Notes: generated by a model from the letters alone, not told the origin. A DNA stretch of 64,000 nucleotides from Deltaproteobacteria bacterium (GCA_016935365.1 JAFGRB010000424.1:23520-87519); one strand, 5' to 3'. Positions 8,028-17,345 are shown, counted from the stretch's first letter. Numbers and translations are program-made.

Positions 8028-8207
8028 CTAGTCCTAAAACAAGCGCGGTTTCCACGCCGCGTTTGTTTTCAGGGCTGGCCGCCCGAAGGGCGGTCGTTTT
8101 GGGGTGAAGCTGCTGGAATCGTATTCCAGCAGCGAGGGGGCATTGCGAAAGCCCCCTGAGATGGTATTAGGCCTGAAGCAAGCGCAACGCGCTTGTTTCA
8201 GGCCTAG
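8028..8207. repeat. CTAG-bounded five-hairpin intergenic element, full-length copy
   Basis: About 180 bp between two CTAG tetranucleotides (8028-8031 and 8204-8207). Five palindromes lie in a row: 8033-8073 (long stem, arms CCTAAAACAAGCGCGG and CCGCGTTTGTTTTCAGG), 8077-8095 (GCCGCCC/GGGCGGT), 8109-8133 (perfect, arm GCTGCTGGAAT), 8136-8156 (GGGGGC/GCCCCC) and 8170-8204 (arm GGCCTGAAGCAAGCGC). The outer hairpins share the sequence CCTGAAACAAGCGC in inverted orientation, so the element ends in related inverted repeats. Copies occur at 40444-40524 and 43299-43430. It encodes no protein. The right CTAG contains the TAG stop of the thioesterase gene, and the adjacent hairpin could act as its terminator. 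Confidence 0.85.
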
Positions 8208-8689
8208 TCCTTCTTCTTGGGCACCCAGGCCCAGATCATCTGGCAGCGGATCGGGCTTTGCTTCAAGTCGTCGATGGCCTCCACGAGCACGTCGACCTCG
8301 CCGCGCTCCTCTGATTGCATGCGCTCGCGCTGCTCTGGGCTGAGGGAGGCCGACACGCGAAGGCCGCCGGCTGCTCGCCTGGTGAAGTCCACCCGGAGCG
8401 ACTTCATCAGCGGGAGCTTGTCCTCCGGCAGGTTCATGGCCACCAGGAAGCCGGAGGCGGTCTCGGCGGCGAGCGCCATGGCCGCCGCGTGCAGAGAGCG
8501 GATGTGGTTGCGCACCCGCCGTCGGTTCTTAAGGCTGGCCACGACGCGCTCGCTGTCCATCTGCTCGATGCGCACCCCGGCCGTACCCACGAAGGGCACC
8601 AGCCGACCCATGAGCAAGGTCAGCAGGCGCGGTCGCAGGACGGGGGCGAAGAAGTTGATCCTGGAGACGATCCTCGCGAGCGCATTCAC
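8204..8689 (-). CDS. hotdog-fold thioesterase-like protein (DUF4442 type)
   Basis: A 161-residue hotdog-fold protein of the DUF4442/PaaI-like group, whose members hydrolyse or bind acyl-CoA thioesters. The diagnostic region RRVRNHIRSLHAAAMALAAETASGFLVAM contains the N-H-(x)n-H-A helix start typical of the fold, followed by the strand KLPLMKSLRVDFTRRAAGGLRV and a C-terminal strand CQMIWAWVPKKK. The substrate is unknown. The stop codon TAG is part of the CTAG that ends the neighbouring hairpin element, so element and gene meet without any spacer. Confidence 0.75.
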   Translation of the reverse strand: MNALARIVSRINFFAPVLRPRLLTLLMGRLVPFVGTAGVRIEQMDSERVVASLKNRRRVRNHIRSLHAAAMALAAETASGFLVAMNLPEDKLPLMKSLRVDFTRRAAGGLRVSASLSPEQRERMQSEERGEVDVLVEAIDDLKQSPIRCQMIWAWVPKKKD

Positions 8690-8798
8690 GGCGCACCTCC
8701 CTGATCTCGATACGCGCAGCCTAGCACAGCGGTCTCGAAGGGCAAGGGCGCTGCCCGTGTTTGCCTTTGCGGGGCTTCACGGTTAGATTCTTCCGTGG

Positions 8799-9851
8799 AT
8801 GGAGCGAGGCGTGGAGCAGCTTGCACGAGCCGACATACAGGGCCTCAAGGCGGCGATCTCCCCCGCGCGCCGGCTGCTCGTCTTCCTGCACGACAACCCG
8901 GACCCCGACGCCATCACGGCTGGCTGGTTGCTCGCCAAGATAGCCGAGTCGCTCGGCAAGCGCGCTAGCCTGGTATACGGCGGCAGGCTCGGTCGTGCCG
9001 AGAACCGGACCATGGTCAAGGCGCTCGGCATTCCGCTGCGCCATATCGGCGCAAGGCGAATCCGCTACCTGAACACGGACCGCTACGCCCTGGTCGACAC
9101 CCAGCCTGGCACGGGCAATAACTCCTTTCCGGCCGAGCGGCTTCGCAGTCACGTGGTCATCGACCACCACCCCTCCCGCGCCGTGGCGGCGGACTTCGTA
9201 GATGTGCGCAGCGAGGTCGGCTGTTGCACCACCTTGCTGCTCGGCTACCACGAGGCGGCCGGGCTCGTACCGGATCCCGATCTGGCCACGGCCGCGGCCT
9301 ATGCCATTCTCAGCGAAACCCAGGATCTCAAGCGCGAGGCGACCCGGGCCGATCGCGAGGCCTACCAGCGGATCTTCCCGCACGTGCGGCTGGGTGTCCT
9401 GGGTCGGATCCGGCATCCGGTCCGATCGCGATCCTACTTTCGCACCATCGCCAGGGCCATGCAGCGCGTCCAGGTCGGGCGCAACACCTGTGTCTGCCAT
9501 ATGGGGGGCGTGGATGCTGCCGAGCTGGTGGCCGAGCTGGCCGACCTGCTGGCCGCAATGGAGCGCATCAGCTGGTGTCTGGTCTCCGGGCTGCACGGGC
9601 GTCAGATGGTCATGTCCATCCGCACCAACCGCGCGTGCGCCCGGGCCGACCGCGTCATCCAGCGGATGATCGGCAAGCTGGGCGCCGGCGGCGGACATGA
9701 CATGATCGCCGGCGGATCGGTGGATTGCGGATCGGCCGACCAGTATCCCGAGCTCGCAGAGCGTATGACCGCGAGCTTTCTGAGGCAGATCCGGCGCCGG
9801 CAACCGGAACGGCTGCGACCCCTGCTGAGCGAGGCGCTTCGGGCCGAGTGA
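8799..9851 (+). CDS. DHH-family phosphoesterase (NrnA-like)
   Basis: A soluble Mn-dependent phosphoesterase of the DHH/DHHA1 family, which includes NrnA nanoRNases/pAp phosphatases and cyclic dinucleotide hydrolases. Motifs: HDNPDPDA at residues 31-38, DTQPG at 100-104, the DHH triad in VIDHHPS at 122-124, and the C-terminal DHHA1 glycine loop GAGGGHDMIAGG. At 350 residues it fits NrnA. Whether it acts on short RNA or another phosphodiester cannot be decided here. Its TGA shares one base with the ATG of the next gene, so the pair is probably co-translated. Confidence 0.85.
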   Translation: MERGVEQLARADIQGLKAAISPARRLLVFLHDNPDPDAITAGWLLAKIAESLGKRASLVYGGRLGRAENRTMVKALGIPLRHIGARRIRYLNTDRYALVDTQPGTGNNSFPAERLRSHVVIDHHPSRAVAADFVDVRSEVGCCTTLLLGYHEAAGLVPDPDLATAAAYAILSETQDLKREATRADREAYQRIFPHVRLGVLGRIRHPVRSRSYFRTIARAMQRVQVGRNTCVCHMGGVDAAELVAELADLLAAMERISWCLVSGLHGRQMVMSIRTNRACARADRVIQRMIGKLGAGGGHDMIAGGSVDCGSADQYPELAERMTASFLRQIRRRQPERLRPLLSEALRAE

Positions 9852-10546
9852 TGGGCGGCGAGCACAGAATCCTCTACCGAGACGAGGATCTGGTGGCGGC
9901 ATCCAAGCCGGGCGGCCTGCTGGTCCACCGCAGCAGCAGCTCGAGCGACAGGGTCTTTTTCCTGCAGCAGCTTCGCGATCAGCTCGACGGCCAGTGGATC
10001 TACCCGGTGCATCGGCTGGATCGCGCCGCCTCGGGCATCATGGTCTTCGCCTTCTCGAGCGAGGGGGCGCGCCGCCTGCAGCAGACCCTGCAGGCTGCCA
10101 GCGCGCGCAAGGAGTACCTGACCCTGGCCCGGGGGACCACCCCCGAGCACTGGGAGGTCGACCGGCCCCTGACCGACCAGGCCAAGCAGCGCAAGCCGGC
10201 CCGGACCTCGTTCGAGCGGGTCTTCGCCGCGTGCATCGGCCGGGGCCTGGACTGCTCGATGCTGCGCGCCCAGCTCCACACGGGCCGCCGGCATCAGATC
10301 CGGCGACATCTCGCCAGGGCCGGTCACTTCATCTTCGGCGATACGACCTACGGCAAGGGCGGTATCAACAACTTCCTGCGCGAGTCTTACGGCTTGCCGA
10401 GATTGTTCCTGCACGCCATCAGGCTCGACCTCCTTCACCCGACGAGCGGCGAGCTGCTGCGCATCGACGATCCGCTCCCGGCCGACCTGCGCGCCTTTCT
10501 CGAGCGGCTGACCGACATTCCGGCCGAGCGCTACGCGAAGCTGTGA
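9851..10546 (+). CDS. RluA-family pseudouridine synthase (TruC-like)
   Basis: Converts uridine to pseudouridine in RNA. HRLDRAASG at residues 54-62 contains the catalytic Asp57 of the RluA family; LHTGRRHQIRRHLA and the C-terminal LFLHAIRLDLLHP are the other conserved blocks. The absence of an N-terminal S4 domain, the 231-residue length and the opening ILYRDEDLVAASKPGGLLVH match TruC, which modifies U65 of tRNA. I chose ATG 9851, which overlaps the upstream stop by one base; the in-frame GTG 9848 is possible. It is followed by the five-hairpin sequence at 10555. Confidence 0.85.
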   Translation: MGGEHRILYRDEDLVAASKPGGLLVHRSSSSSDRVFFLQQLRDQLDGQWIYPVHRLDRAASGIMVFAFSSEGARRLQQTLQAASARKEYLTLARGTTPEHWEVDRPLTDQAKQRKPARTSFERVFAACIGRGLDCSMLRAQLHTGRRHQIRRHLARAGHFIFGDTTYGKGGINNFLRESYGLPRLFLHAIRLDLLHPTSGELLRIDDPLPADLRAFLERLTDIPAERYAKL

Positions 10547-10554
10547 GGCGAATA

Positions 10555-10696
10555 TTGATGGACTCGTAAAAAGTCCATCAACGGCCGGTGCTGGAAAGCG
10601 CCGGCCGCCAAGAGGGAGTGGAACCACTTGAATTCATTTCAAGTGGCGGGGGAGGGAAGGTCCCTCCCCCGCCGAGCCGAAGTCGCGAAGCGACTT
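10555..10696. repeat. five-hairpin intergenic sequence, different in sequence from the CTAG elements
   Basis: Five consecutive inverted repeats fill this spacer: 10555-10581 (arm TTGATGGACT), 10582-10607 (arm CGGCCGGTGCT, 11 bp with one G-T pair), 10624-10646 (arm CCACTTGAA with GAATTC at the centre), 10645-10673 (13-bp stem GGCGGGGGAGGGA) and 10680-10696 (AAGTCGC/GCGACTT). Order and type of hairpins parallel the element at 8028-8207, including a GAATTC-centred third and a G-run fourth hairpin, although most stem bases differ. It starts 8 nt after the pseudouridine-synthase stop and ends 29 nt before the next ATG. It could be a terminator cluster, a structured RNA or a mobile palindromic element. 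Confidence 0.75.
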
Positions 10697-10725
10697 TTGC
10701 GAGGTCGACAATAGACAATATTAGG

Positions 10726-12222
10726 ATGACAGGATGCGACCCGGTGTGCGAAAAGAGCCCCGTGGGCAAGAGCATCTCGGCCGAGATCTGCATCCTGGGC
10801 GCCGGGCCTGCGGGCCTGGCAGCAGCCTGGGAGCTCGCGCAACGAGGCCTGTGCGACGTCGTGGTGCTCGACCGCAACGCCTCGGCCGGCGGGCTCGCGA
10901 GGACCGAAGCCTTTGAAGGCAGCCGCTTCGACGTGGGGCCCCATCGCTTCTTCACCGCCAACCAGGAGGTGCTGGGTCTGTGGCGCGGCCTGCTCGGAGG
11001 CGAGCTCCGGCCGGTACGGCGCCTCACCCGGATCCTCTACGGAGAGCGATTCTACCGCTACCCGATCCGAGCCGCTGACGCGCTGCTGCGAATGGGCCCG
11101 ATCGAGGCGGCCGCAGCGCTGCTGTCCTACATCCGGGCCAAGGCACACGAGGATCCCTTTCGGGCCGAGAGCTTCGAGCAGTGGGTCCGGGCTCGTTTCG
11201 GCCAGCGTCTCTACAGGCGCTTCTTCGAGGCCTATACCGAGAAGGTCTGGGGCGTGCCATGCAGCCTGATCGCCGCGGAGTGGTCAGCCCAGCGCATCAA
11301 GGGCTTGGATCTGGTCGAGCTGCTCCGCCGGGCGCTGGGATGGGGAAGTGGCCGGCGACCCAAGACCCTGTCCGAGGAGTTCGACTACCCCCGCCGCGGC
11401 GCGGGCGCCATGTACGAGCGCATGGCGGAGATTCTCGCTGCGCGTGGTGTCCGCTTCTACTTCGGCGTTGAGGTCGACCGCGTCGAGCGTCGCCAGGGGC
11501 GGATCGAGACCGCTTGCGCGGGCGGGCTGAGGGTCGAGGCCGGGCGCTACATCAGCAGCCTGCCGGTCACACGGCTCCTCCAGCTCATGCGGCCGGCTCC
11601 GGATGCCGATGTCCTCTCGGCATGCCGCAGCCTGCTGTTTCGGGATCACCTTTGCGTCGATCTGTGCGTGGAGGCGTCCGGTCTCTTTGCCGACCAGTGG
11701 ATCTACATACACAGCCCGGAGCTGTGCATGGCACGGGTGGTCAACTACCGAAACTTCAGCCCGCACATGGCCGCCCGACCGGGCCTGGCGCCTCTGGGGG
11801 TGGAGTACTTCACCTTCGGGTCTCCGCCGGGAGACCTGCCCCGGACCACCCGCCGAGCGGATGCGCTGTGGCACTGGCCGGATACGGACGTGATCCAGCT
11901 CGCCGCGGACGAGCTGGAGGCAGCCCGCCTGATCCCGCGCGGATCGGTGTTTCGGGGACGGGTGCGTCGGGAGCGCGACGCCTACCCCGTCTACCTGCTC
12001 GGCTATCGAGAGCCATTCGAGCGGGTGCGCCGCGCCGTGGCCGGCCTCGGCAACCTGTACCCCGTCGGCCGGGGCGGGCTGTTTCGGTACAACAACATGG
12101 ATCACGCGATCTACAGCGGGCTGCTCGTGGCGCGCAACCTGCTGGCCGGCGAGGAGATCCACGACCCCTATCGGATCAATGCCGACGCCGAGTACCAGGA
12201 GGCCGCGGCCCGGATCGACTAG
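10726..12222 (+). CDS. FAD-dependent oxidoreductase (UDP-galactopyranose mutase / amine-oxidase-like)
   Basis: A 498-residue flavoprotein. The N-terminal Rossmann motif ICILGAGPAGLAAAWELA binds FAD, followed by GGLARTEAF and FDVGPHRFF, the second signature of the amine-oxidase/protoporphyrinogen-oxidase/UDP-galactopyranose-mutase superfamily. The C-terminal GRGGLFRYNNMDHAIYSGL closes the FAD site. Proteins of this sort often sit in polysaccharide loci and act on sugar nucleotides or lipid-linked intermediates; the substrate here is open. ATG 10726 is preceded by TTAGG; a GTG at 10762 is an alternative. The gene follows the five-hairpin spacer and converges on the hybrid kinase. Confidence 0.8.
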   Translation: MTGCDPVCEKSPVGKSISAEICILGAGPAGLAAAWELAQRGLCDVVVLDRNASAGGLARTEAFEGSRFDVGPHRFFTANQEVLGLWRGLLGGELRPVRRLTRILYGERFYRYPIRAADALLRMGPIEAAAALLSYIRAKAHEDPFRAESFEQWVRARFGQRLYRRFFEAYTEKVWGVPCSLIAAEWSAQRIKGLDLVELLRRALGWGSGRRPKTLSEEFDYPRRGAGAMYERMAEILAARGVRFYFGVEVDRVERRQGRIETACAGGLRVEAGRYISSLPVTRLLQLMRPAPDADVLSACRSLLFRDHLCVDLCVEASGLFADQWIYIHSPELCMARVVNYRNFSPHMAARPGLAPLGVEYFTFGSPPGDLPRTTRRADALWHWPDTDVIQLAADELEAARLIPRGSVFRGRVRRERDAYPVYLLGYREPFERVRRAVAGLGNLYPVGRGGLFRYNNMDHAIYSGLLVARNLLAGEEIHDPYRINADAEYQEAAARID

Positions 12223-12229
12223 GCCCCGG

Positions 12230-13780
12230 TCAGCCGGTCTTGGACTTCCTGGGCAGCAGTGCGCGCAGGCTTCGGATCAGATCCTCTGGCTGGAAGGGTT
12301 TTCTCAAGAACCCACCTCCGCCCAGGGGGGCTGCGGTAGACGATCCACTGGTCAGCAGGACCGGCATGCCAGGTCGGACCTTCCGGATGGCCTCGCAGAC
12401 CTGCCAGCCGTCCATGGCGGGCATGAGCAGATCGAGCACCACTGCGCTGAAGTCGGCTGGACGCTGGTGGAACAGGTCGAGGGCCTCCCGTCCATCCCGG
12501 GCGCGCAGCGTCTCGAAGCCGGCATGTTCCAGTGCATCCGCCACGAACGCCAGGGCCTCGGGCTCGTCGTCCGCCACCAGGATCAGCTCTCTGTGCTTTG
12601 CGGGCGCCGGCCGGCGTTCCTCCTCCTCCTCCTCCTCCTCCTCTGCGGCTCCCTCGGGCAGCAGCAGGCGAAAGGCGGTTCCCCTGCCGGGCTGGCTATC
12701 GAGCTGGATGCCGCCGCCGTGGCTGCGGATGATGCCGAGCACCGCCGACAGACCCAGGCCGCGTCCCTCGGGCTTGGTGGAGAAAAAGGGCTCGAAGATC
12801 ATGGCCTGGGTCCGGCCGTCCATGCCCTCACCGTCGTCGATGACCTCCAGCAGGACATAGGGGCCCTCGGGCAGTTCGTCCTCGAGGTAGTTGGAGCCGA
12901 GCATCTTCCGGTCCGCCAGGATACGGCGCGTGCGGATCTCGACCCGTCCGGTCGTATCCCTGAGCGCCTCGGCCGCGTTCAGCAGCAGGTTCATCAGGAC
13001 CTGGAGTATCTGGGTCCGATCGGCGATCACCTCGATCCCCTCCTCCAGGGCGAGGTCGACGCGAAGCGCGTCGGGGGTGGAGATCTTGACGAGCTCGACG
13101 GTCTCCCGGACGAGCCCGGCCAGATCGAATCGCTGCCGATCCAGCTCGCCGCCGCCCGAGTATGCGATCAGCTGGCGGGTGAGCTCGGAGGCGCTCAGGG
13201 CGGCCTTCTCGATGTTCTCGAGGCGGGCCCGCACGGGGGAGTCGTGCTCGACCTCGTCCAGGGCCAGCCCGACGTTGCCCAGCACGCCCAGCAGGAGGTT
13301 GTTGAAGTCGTGGGCCACGCTGCCGGCGAGCTGGGCCAGGCTCTCGAGCCTCTTGGCGCGCCGGTCGCGCTCCTCGGCCTGCAGCCGCGCGGTGATGTCG
13401 CGAACGATGACCAGGCCAGCTGGCTGGCCCTTGTATCGCACACCGCGCCCCGTGACCTCGCCGTAGAGTGTGGCGCCATCGGAGCGGACGTAGCGTTCCA
13501 CCAGGACCGGCATGTCGTCGGGCGAGCTGGGAGACCGGCGCATTCGCGCGGTGACCATCTCCCGGTCCTCGGGATGGACGAAGGCGTCGGCCGGCTGGTC
13601 GATGAGCTGATCGAGCGGGATGCCGAGCGTGTCCGCGGCCCGCTGGTTCGCGTAGACGATACGGCCCTGCTGGTGGATCACGATGATGTCCGCGGTCTGC
13701 TCCACGACGCCGCGGACGAACTCCTCGAGCTCCTCCAGCCTGGTGAGGAGATCGGATTCGTTCTCACCCGCACTCGCCAT
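12230..13780 (-). CDS. PAS-containing hybrid sensor histidine kinase with receiver domain
   Basis: A soluble 516-residue signalling protein. Domains in order: coiled start, PAS (about residues 20-135; IIVIHQQGRIVYANQ), HisKA with phosphoacceptor His in SVAHDFNNLL, HATPase_c with VLMNLLLNAAEAL, DDGEGMD and GRGLGLSAV, then a poly-Glu linker and a C-terminal receiver domain (ILVADDEPEAL, VVLDLLMPAMDG, LRKPF) with phosphorylatable Asp in LDLLMP. No membrane segment, so the PAS domain senses a cytoplasmic cue. ATG 13780 follows AAGGGGGG and is preferred to the upstream ATG 13810. No cognate output gene is adjacent. Confidence 0.9.
   Translation of the reverse strand: MASAGENESDLLTRLEELEEFVRGVVEQTADIIVIHQQGRIVYANQRAADTLGIPLDQLIDQPADAFVHPEDREMVTARMRRSPSSPDDMPVLVERYVRSDGATLYGEVTGRGVRYKGQPAGLVIVRDITARLQAEERDRRAKRLESLAQLAGSVAHDFNNLLLGVLGNVGLALDEVEHDSPVRARLENIEKAALSASELTRQLIAYSGGGELDRQRFDLAGLVRETVELVKISTPDALRVDLALEEGIEVIADRTQILQVLMNLLLNAAEALRDTTGRVEIRTRRILADRKMLGSNYLEDELPEGPYVLLEVIDDGEGMDGRTQAMIFEPFFSTKPEGRGLGLSAVLGIIRSHGGGIQLDSQPGRGTAFRLLLPEGAAEEEEEEEEERRPAPAKHRELILVADDEPEALAFVADALEHAGFETLRARDGREALDLFHQRPADFSAVVLDLLMPAMDGWQVCEAIRKVRPGMPVLLTSGSSTAAPLGGGGFLRKPFQPEDLIRSLRALLPRKSKTG
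12619..12642. repeat. TCC trinucleotide tract inside the hybrid kinase gene
   Basis: A run of about eight TCC triplets (GGA on the coding strand) encodes the run of Glu residues linking the kinase and receiver domains. Slippage here would change linker length without breaking the frame. Confidence 0.7.
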
Positions 13781-13904
13781 TCGCGCCCCCCTTGCCGACA
13801 AGCCTGGCAAGTCTATGCTTCTACAAGCCGTTCATAGCAATACCTCAAGCCGATTGTCAATCGAGCCCGGATGGGATAGAAATGGTTTCCGGGAGTTCTC
13901 ATCC

Positions 13905-15590
13905 GTGCGGGCCTGTGCACCGATCGCCTACTTTTTGTCGCTGGCCATGCTGGCCGCGCTCCATCCGCACGCAAGGGCGGCCGGGGAGGTGGTGGTCACC
14001 GACTGTCGGGACAAGACCGGCACGTCCATGGGACGCCTGGCGGCGCAGGCGCTTCGGCGCGCGCTGCAGGAGGGGGGCGCTCCCGTGATGGCCTACCGGG
14101 CCTATCTGCTCAAGGCCCAGAAGCTGGGCCTGGATCGCAAGGCGCTCTCCCCGGACTCGATCCGCCAGATCGCGACCAGGCACCAGCTCTCCGGGGTGGT
14201 CACCTGCTCTGCCGCGCGCAAGGGCAGGTACGTGATCTCGTTCTACTTGCTGGGCCCGGACGGCGAGGTCCTGCTCAAGAAGGCCTTCCGGACACCCAAA
14301 CCAGTCCTGCCGCCGAAGACCGTCGAGAGGCTGGCCGAGCAGGTCGTGGCCGCGCTTCCCGCTCCGGGTGAGCCCGACCCGGGCCTGGTCCCGCTGGTCT
14401 CGCCAGGCCAGAAGGATCCGAAGCCGGGCCCGCCCCGGGAAGACGACCTGCCGCTCGTACCGCTCGCCCCCCCATCGCTGGAAGGAGCCGTGACGGACAA
14501 GGCATCGGGGGAGCGGGAGAAGCTCACCCTGGCCCCGGTGACGCTCGACGGGACCGGGAAAGCGGGCGAGGCGCAGACAAAGAAGACGGAGCCCGAGAAG
14601 GCGAAAGCAGCGACTGTCGAGATCACGGACGGGGATCTGGATCTGACCCCGACCGAGGAGCCGGCCCGAGCGCTGAGCGAGCAGGAGAAGGAGTGGCAGG
14701 CCCTGCTGGATGGGGCCAAGTCTCCAAAGCAGCCCGATGAGAGCAAGGAGCTAGAGCGCTTCTATCCCGAGGAGAAGGTGGACGAGGACGGTGCGGCTAC
14801 GGCCCGCAAGACTCGTGAGGGACGCAGCACTGCTGCAAGGAAGCGCGCGAAGGCGCGTGCAACGAAGCGGCCGGAGCTGCAAGCCAGGGCCGGCGAACCC
14901 GCGGCCGGGATCGAGCTGGGTCCGGGCAGCGTGCCGCAGATTGCGCTCACCGTCGGGCTGAGCCTCAATGCCCGCGGAGGCCTGAGCCCGCGCTACGAGG
15001 CCAGCGCCTTTCCAGGCCTGCGGATCGAGGGCCTGGTCTTCCTCGGCTCCGTGCTCGACGTGCCGGTGCTGCGCGACTTCGGTGCAGCCGGTCTGTTCAA
15101 TCACGGCTTCGGTCTCAAGTACTCGTCCGAGCGCGGCACCCAAGAGCTCGTCGACGGCAAGCAATGGGAGTGGCGCGCCGAGCTGGTCTATCGGCTGGGC
15201 TTCATGCGCGTCCTGCTCGAGCCCACCCTGCTATTGCGCTTCGGCTACGGAGAGCTGACGAGCAGCCTGGATACCGAGGCCGAGCCGGCTGCCCTCAGCG
15301 CGGCTTACTCTTACACCTATGGCTGCTCGGATCTGCACTTGAGCTTGCTGCCCAGCTTGCGGCTCTTCGCTTCTGTGGGGGCGGTCTTCGATGTCTGGCC
15401 CTCGGACCGGCTGGCCGGGAACGGCTGGGGCGTGCGCTTCGGTGGCGGGCTGACCTGGCTGCTCTTCGGGGAGATGGACCTGAGCGCCGGCTATGAGCAG
15501 ATCCAGTTTTTCTTCGACGAGAAAGCTCTCGGAGAGACCTCGGACCGCTTCGAGCAGTTCTACGTGCGCGTGGGCTGGGATCGCCTCTAG
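13905..15590 (+). CDS. exported protein with C-terminal outer-membrane barrel-like domain
   Basis: A 561-residue envelope protein of no recognised family. GTG 13905 lies about 10 nt after GGGAG and gives a signal peptide (AYFLSLAMLAALHPHARAAG). Residues about 30-145 form a mixed alpha/beta domain (VVVTDCRDKTGTSMGRLAAQAL, VISFYLLGPDGEVL), reminiscent of periplasmic domains that assemble on lipoproteins. The middle 200 residues are Pro/Lys/Glu-rich and likely disordered. From about residue 345 the chain alternates hydrophobic strands with turns and ends in an aromatic-rich strand (FEQFYVRVGWDRL), typical of an outer-membrane beta barrel. The 125-nt gap to the divergent kinase gene may hold both promoters. 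Confidence 0.65.
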   Translation: MRACAPIAYFLSLAMLAALHPHARAAGEVVVTDCRDKTGTSMGRLAAQALRRALQEGGAPVMAYRAYLLKAQKLGLDRKALSPDSIRQIATRHQLSGVVTCSAARKGRYVISFYLLGPDGEVLLKKAFRTPKPVLPPKTVERLAEQVVAALPAPGEPDPGLVPLVSPGQKDPKPGPPREDDLPLVPLAPPSLEGAVTDKASGEREKLTLAPVTLDGTGKAGEAQTKKTEPEKAKAATVEITDGDLDLTPTEEPARALSEQEKEWQALLDGAKSPKQPDESKELERFYPEEKVDEDGAATARKTREGRSTAARKRAKARATKRPELQARAGEPAAGIELGPGSVPQIALTVGLSLNARGGLSPRYEASAFPGLRIEGLVFLGSVLDVPVLRDFGAAGLFNHGFGLKYSSERGTQELVDGKQWEWRAELVYRLGFMRVLLEPTLLLRFGYGELTSSLDTEAEPAALSAAYSYTYGCSDLHLSLLPSLRLFASVGAVFDVWPSDRLAGNGWGVRFGGGLTWLLFGEMDLSAGYEQIQFFFDEKALGETSDRFEQFYVRVGWDRL

Positions 15591-15617
15591 GGCGCTCGAA
15601 GTCGAGGCGGAGGGGGC

Positions 15618-17345
15618 ATGTACGAAAGCAAGCCCTGGCTCAAGTACTACGGAGAGGTGCCCGAGTCGATCGACTATCCGCGCGTCAGCCTCTACCGGGC
15701 CCTGATGCGGACGGTCCGGAAGAATCCCGAGGCCGAGGCCTGGGACTTCTTCGGCACCACTGCGACCTACCGGCAGTTCGCTGCCGAGATAGACCAGTGC
15801 AGCCGAGCTCTGGCTTCGCTTGGCCTGGGGTGCGGCGATCGCATCACCATCTCCATGCCCACCAGCCCCCAGGGTGTCATCGCCTTCTATGCGGCAAACA
15901 AGCTGGGTGCGGTCTGCTCCATGATCCATCCGCTCTCGCCGCCGCGTGAGATCGCCTTCTACCTCAAGACCGCCCGCAGCCGCTTCGCCCTGACCCTGGA
16001 TGCCTTCTACCCGGCCTTTGCCGAGGCGGTGGCATTCGACAGCGACTGTCCGCTCGAGACCTTGCTGCTGACCCGCATCTCGGACTACCTGCGCTTCCCG
16101 GTCCGCCTGGGCTTCTGGCTCACCAAGGGGCGCAAGATCAAGCCCGTGCCGCCCGACCCCAAGGTGCGCTGGTGGCAGCAGCTCATGCGGGCGAGCCATC
16201 CGGATGTCGAGCCCGTCGAGGTGGGCTGCGACGATCTGGCGGCCATACTCTACAGCGGCGGGACCACGGGTGTGCCCAAGGGGATCATGCTGTCGAACAT
16301 GAACTTCATCTCCGAGGGCATGCAGGCGGCCGAGTGGGGCAAGATGGGCGGGGCGGACTCCATGCTCGCCATCCTGCCGATCTTCCACGGCTTTGGCCTG
16401 GGCGTATGCGTCAACGCGGTCTTCATGGGCGGCGGCAAGTCCATCCTGGTGCCCCAGTTCACGCCGGAGCTCGTGGCCAAGCTGATCCGCAAGAAGCGTC
16501 CGTCGGTGATGGTGGGCGTGCCCACGCTCTACGATGCGCTCACCCGGGATCCGGTCTTTCTGAAGACCGACCTGAGCTGCCTGCGGGGCGCTTTCTGCGG
16601 GGCCGATCACCTGCCGCGGGTGGTCAAGGAGAAGTTCGAGTCGATCGTGCGCGGCGGCGGCGGCGAGCTGAAGCTGCTCGAGGGCTTCGGGCTCACCGAG
16701 GCGGTCACGGCCATCATGTGCATGCCGCTCGGCGAGTACCGCGAGGGCAGCATCGGCATCCCCTTTCCTGACATGCTGGCCAAGGTGGTCGAGATCGGCG
16801 GCACGGCCGAGCTGCCGCCGGGCGAGGAGGGCGAGATCTGCATCAGCGGCCCGGCGGTCATGACGGGCTACCTGGATCAGCCCAAGGAGACCGCCGCGAC
16901 CCTGCGAGAGCACGAGGACGGCCGGATATGGCTGCACACCGGCGATGTCGCCAGCATGGACTCCGACGGCTTCTTCTACTTCAAGCTGCGCATCAAGCGC
17001 ATGATCAAGTCCTCGGGCATGAACGTCTACCCCAGCCAGGTCGAGGCGGTGCTTCTCGATCACCCGGCGGTCGAACAGGCCTGCGTGATCGGCGTGCCCG
17101 ATCGGGCCCAGGTCGAGCGGGTCAAGGCCTTCGTGGTGCTGACCGGCGCTTCGCAGGCGGGTCCCGACATGGAGAAGGCGCTGATCGCACATTGCCGCGA
17201 GCATCTGATCAAGTGGAGCTGCCCCCGAGAGATCGAGTTTCGCAGCGAGCTGCCCAAGACCCTGGTGGGCAAGGTGGACTTCAAGAAGCTCGGCGAGCAG
17301 GAGAAGGCCCGGCTCCGCGAGCGTGGCGAGTACGCGGGGGACTGA
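15618..17345 (+). CDS. AMP-dependent acyl-CoA synthetase/ligase
   Basis: Activates a carboxylic acid as acyl-AMP and transfers it to CoA or a carrier. The family core motifs are all present: [11 protein letters not shown] (P-loop), [25 protein letters not shown] and [17 protein letters not shown], plus a C-terminal [14 protein letters not shown] with the catalytic Lys. The 575-residue length suits medium/long-chain acyl-CoA ligases. The ATG at 15618 follows GGAGGGGGC. It is followed immediately, with overlap possible, by the large repeat protein gene, though the two show no obvious functional link. Confidence 0.9.
   Translation: MYESKPWLKYYGEVPESIDYPRVSLYRALMRTVRKNPEAEAWDFFGTTATYRQFAAEIDQCSRALASLGLGCGDRITISMPTSPQGVIAFYAANKLGAVCSMIHPLSPPREIAFYLKTARSRFALTLDAFYPAFAEAVAFDSDCPLETLLLTRISDYLRFPVRLGFWLTKGRKIKPVPPDPKVRWWQQLMRASHPDVEPVEVGCDDLAAILYSGGTTGVPKGIMLSNMNFISEGMQAAEWGKMGGADSMLAILPIFHGFGLGVCVNAVFMGGGKSILVPQFTPELVAKLIRKKRPSVMVGVPTLYDALTRDPVFLKTDLSCLRGAFCGADHLPRVVKEKFESIVRGGGGELKLLEGFGLTEAVTAIMCMPLGEYREGSIGIPFPDMLAKVVEIGGTAELPPGEEGEICISGPAVMTGYLDQPKETAATLREHEDGRIWLHTGDVASMDSDGFFYFKLRIKRMIKSSGMNVYPSQVEAVLLDHPAVEQACVIGVPDRAQVERVKAFVVLTGASQAGPDMEKALIAHCREHLIKWSCPREIEFRSELPKTLVGKVDFKKLGEQEKARLRERGEYAGD

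Noticed and set aside
8028..8207. Hairpin cluster as a CRISPR array or integron attC array
   Set aside because: The palindromes differ from each other and have no regular repeat-spacer pattern, no cas or integrase gene is near, and the same cluster recurs at distant places as a unit.
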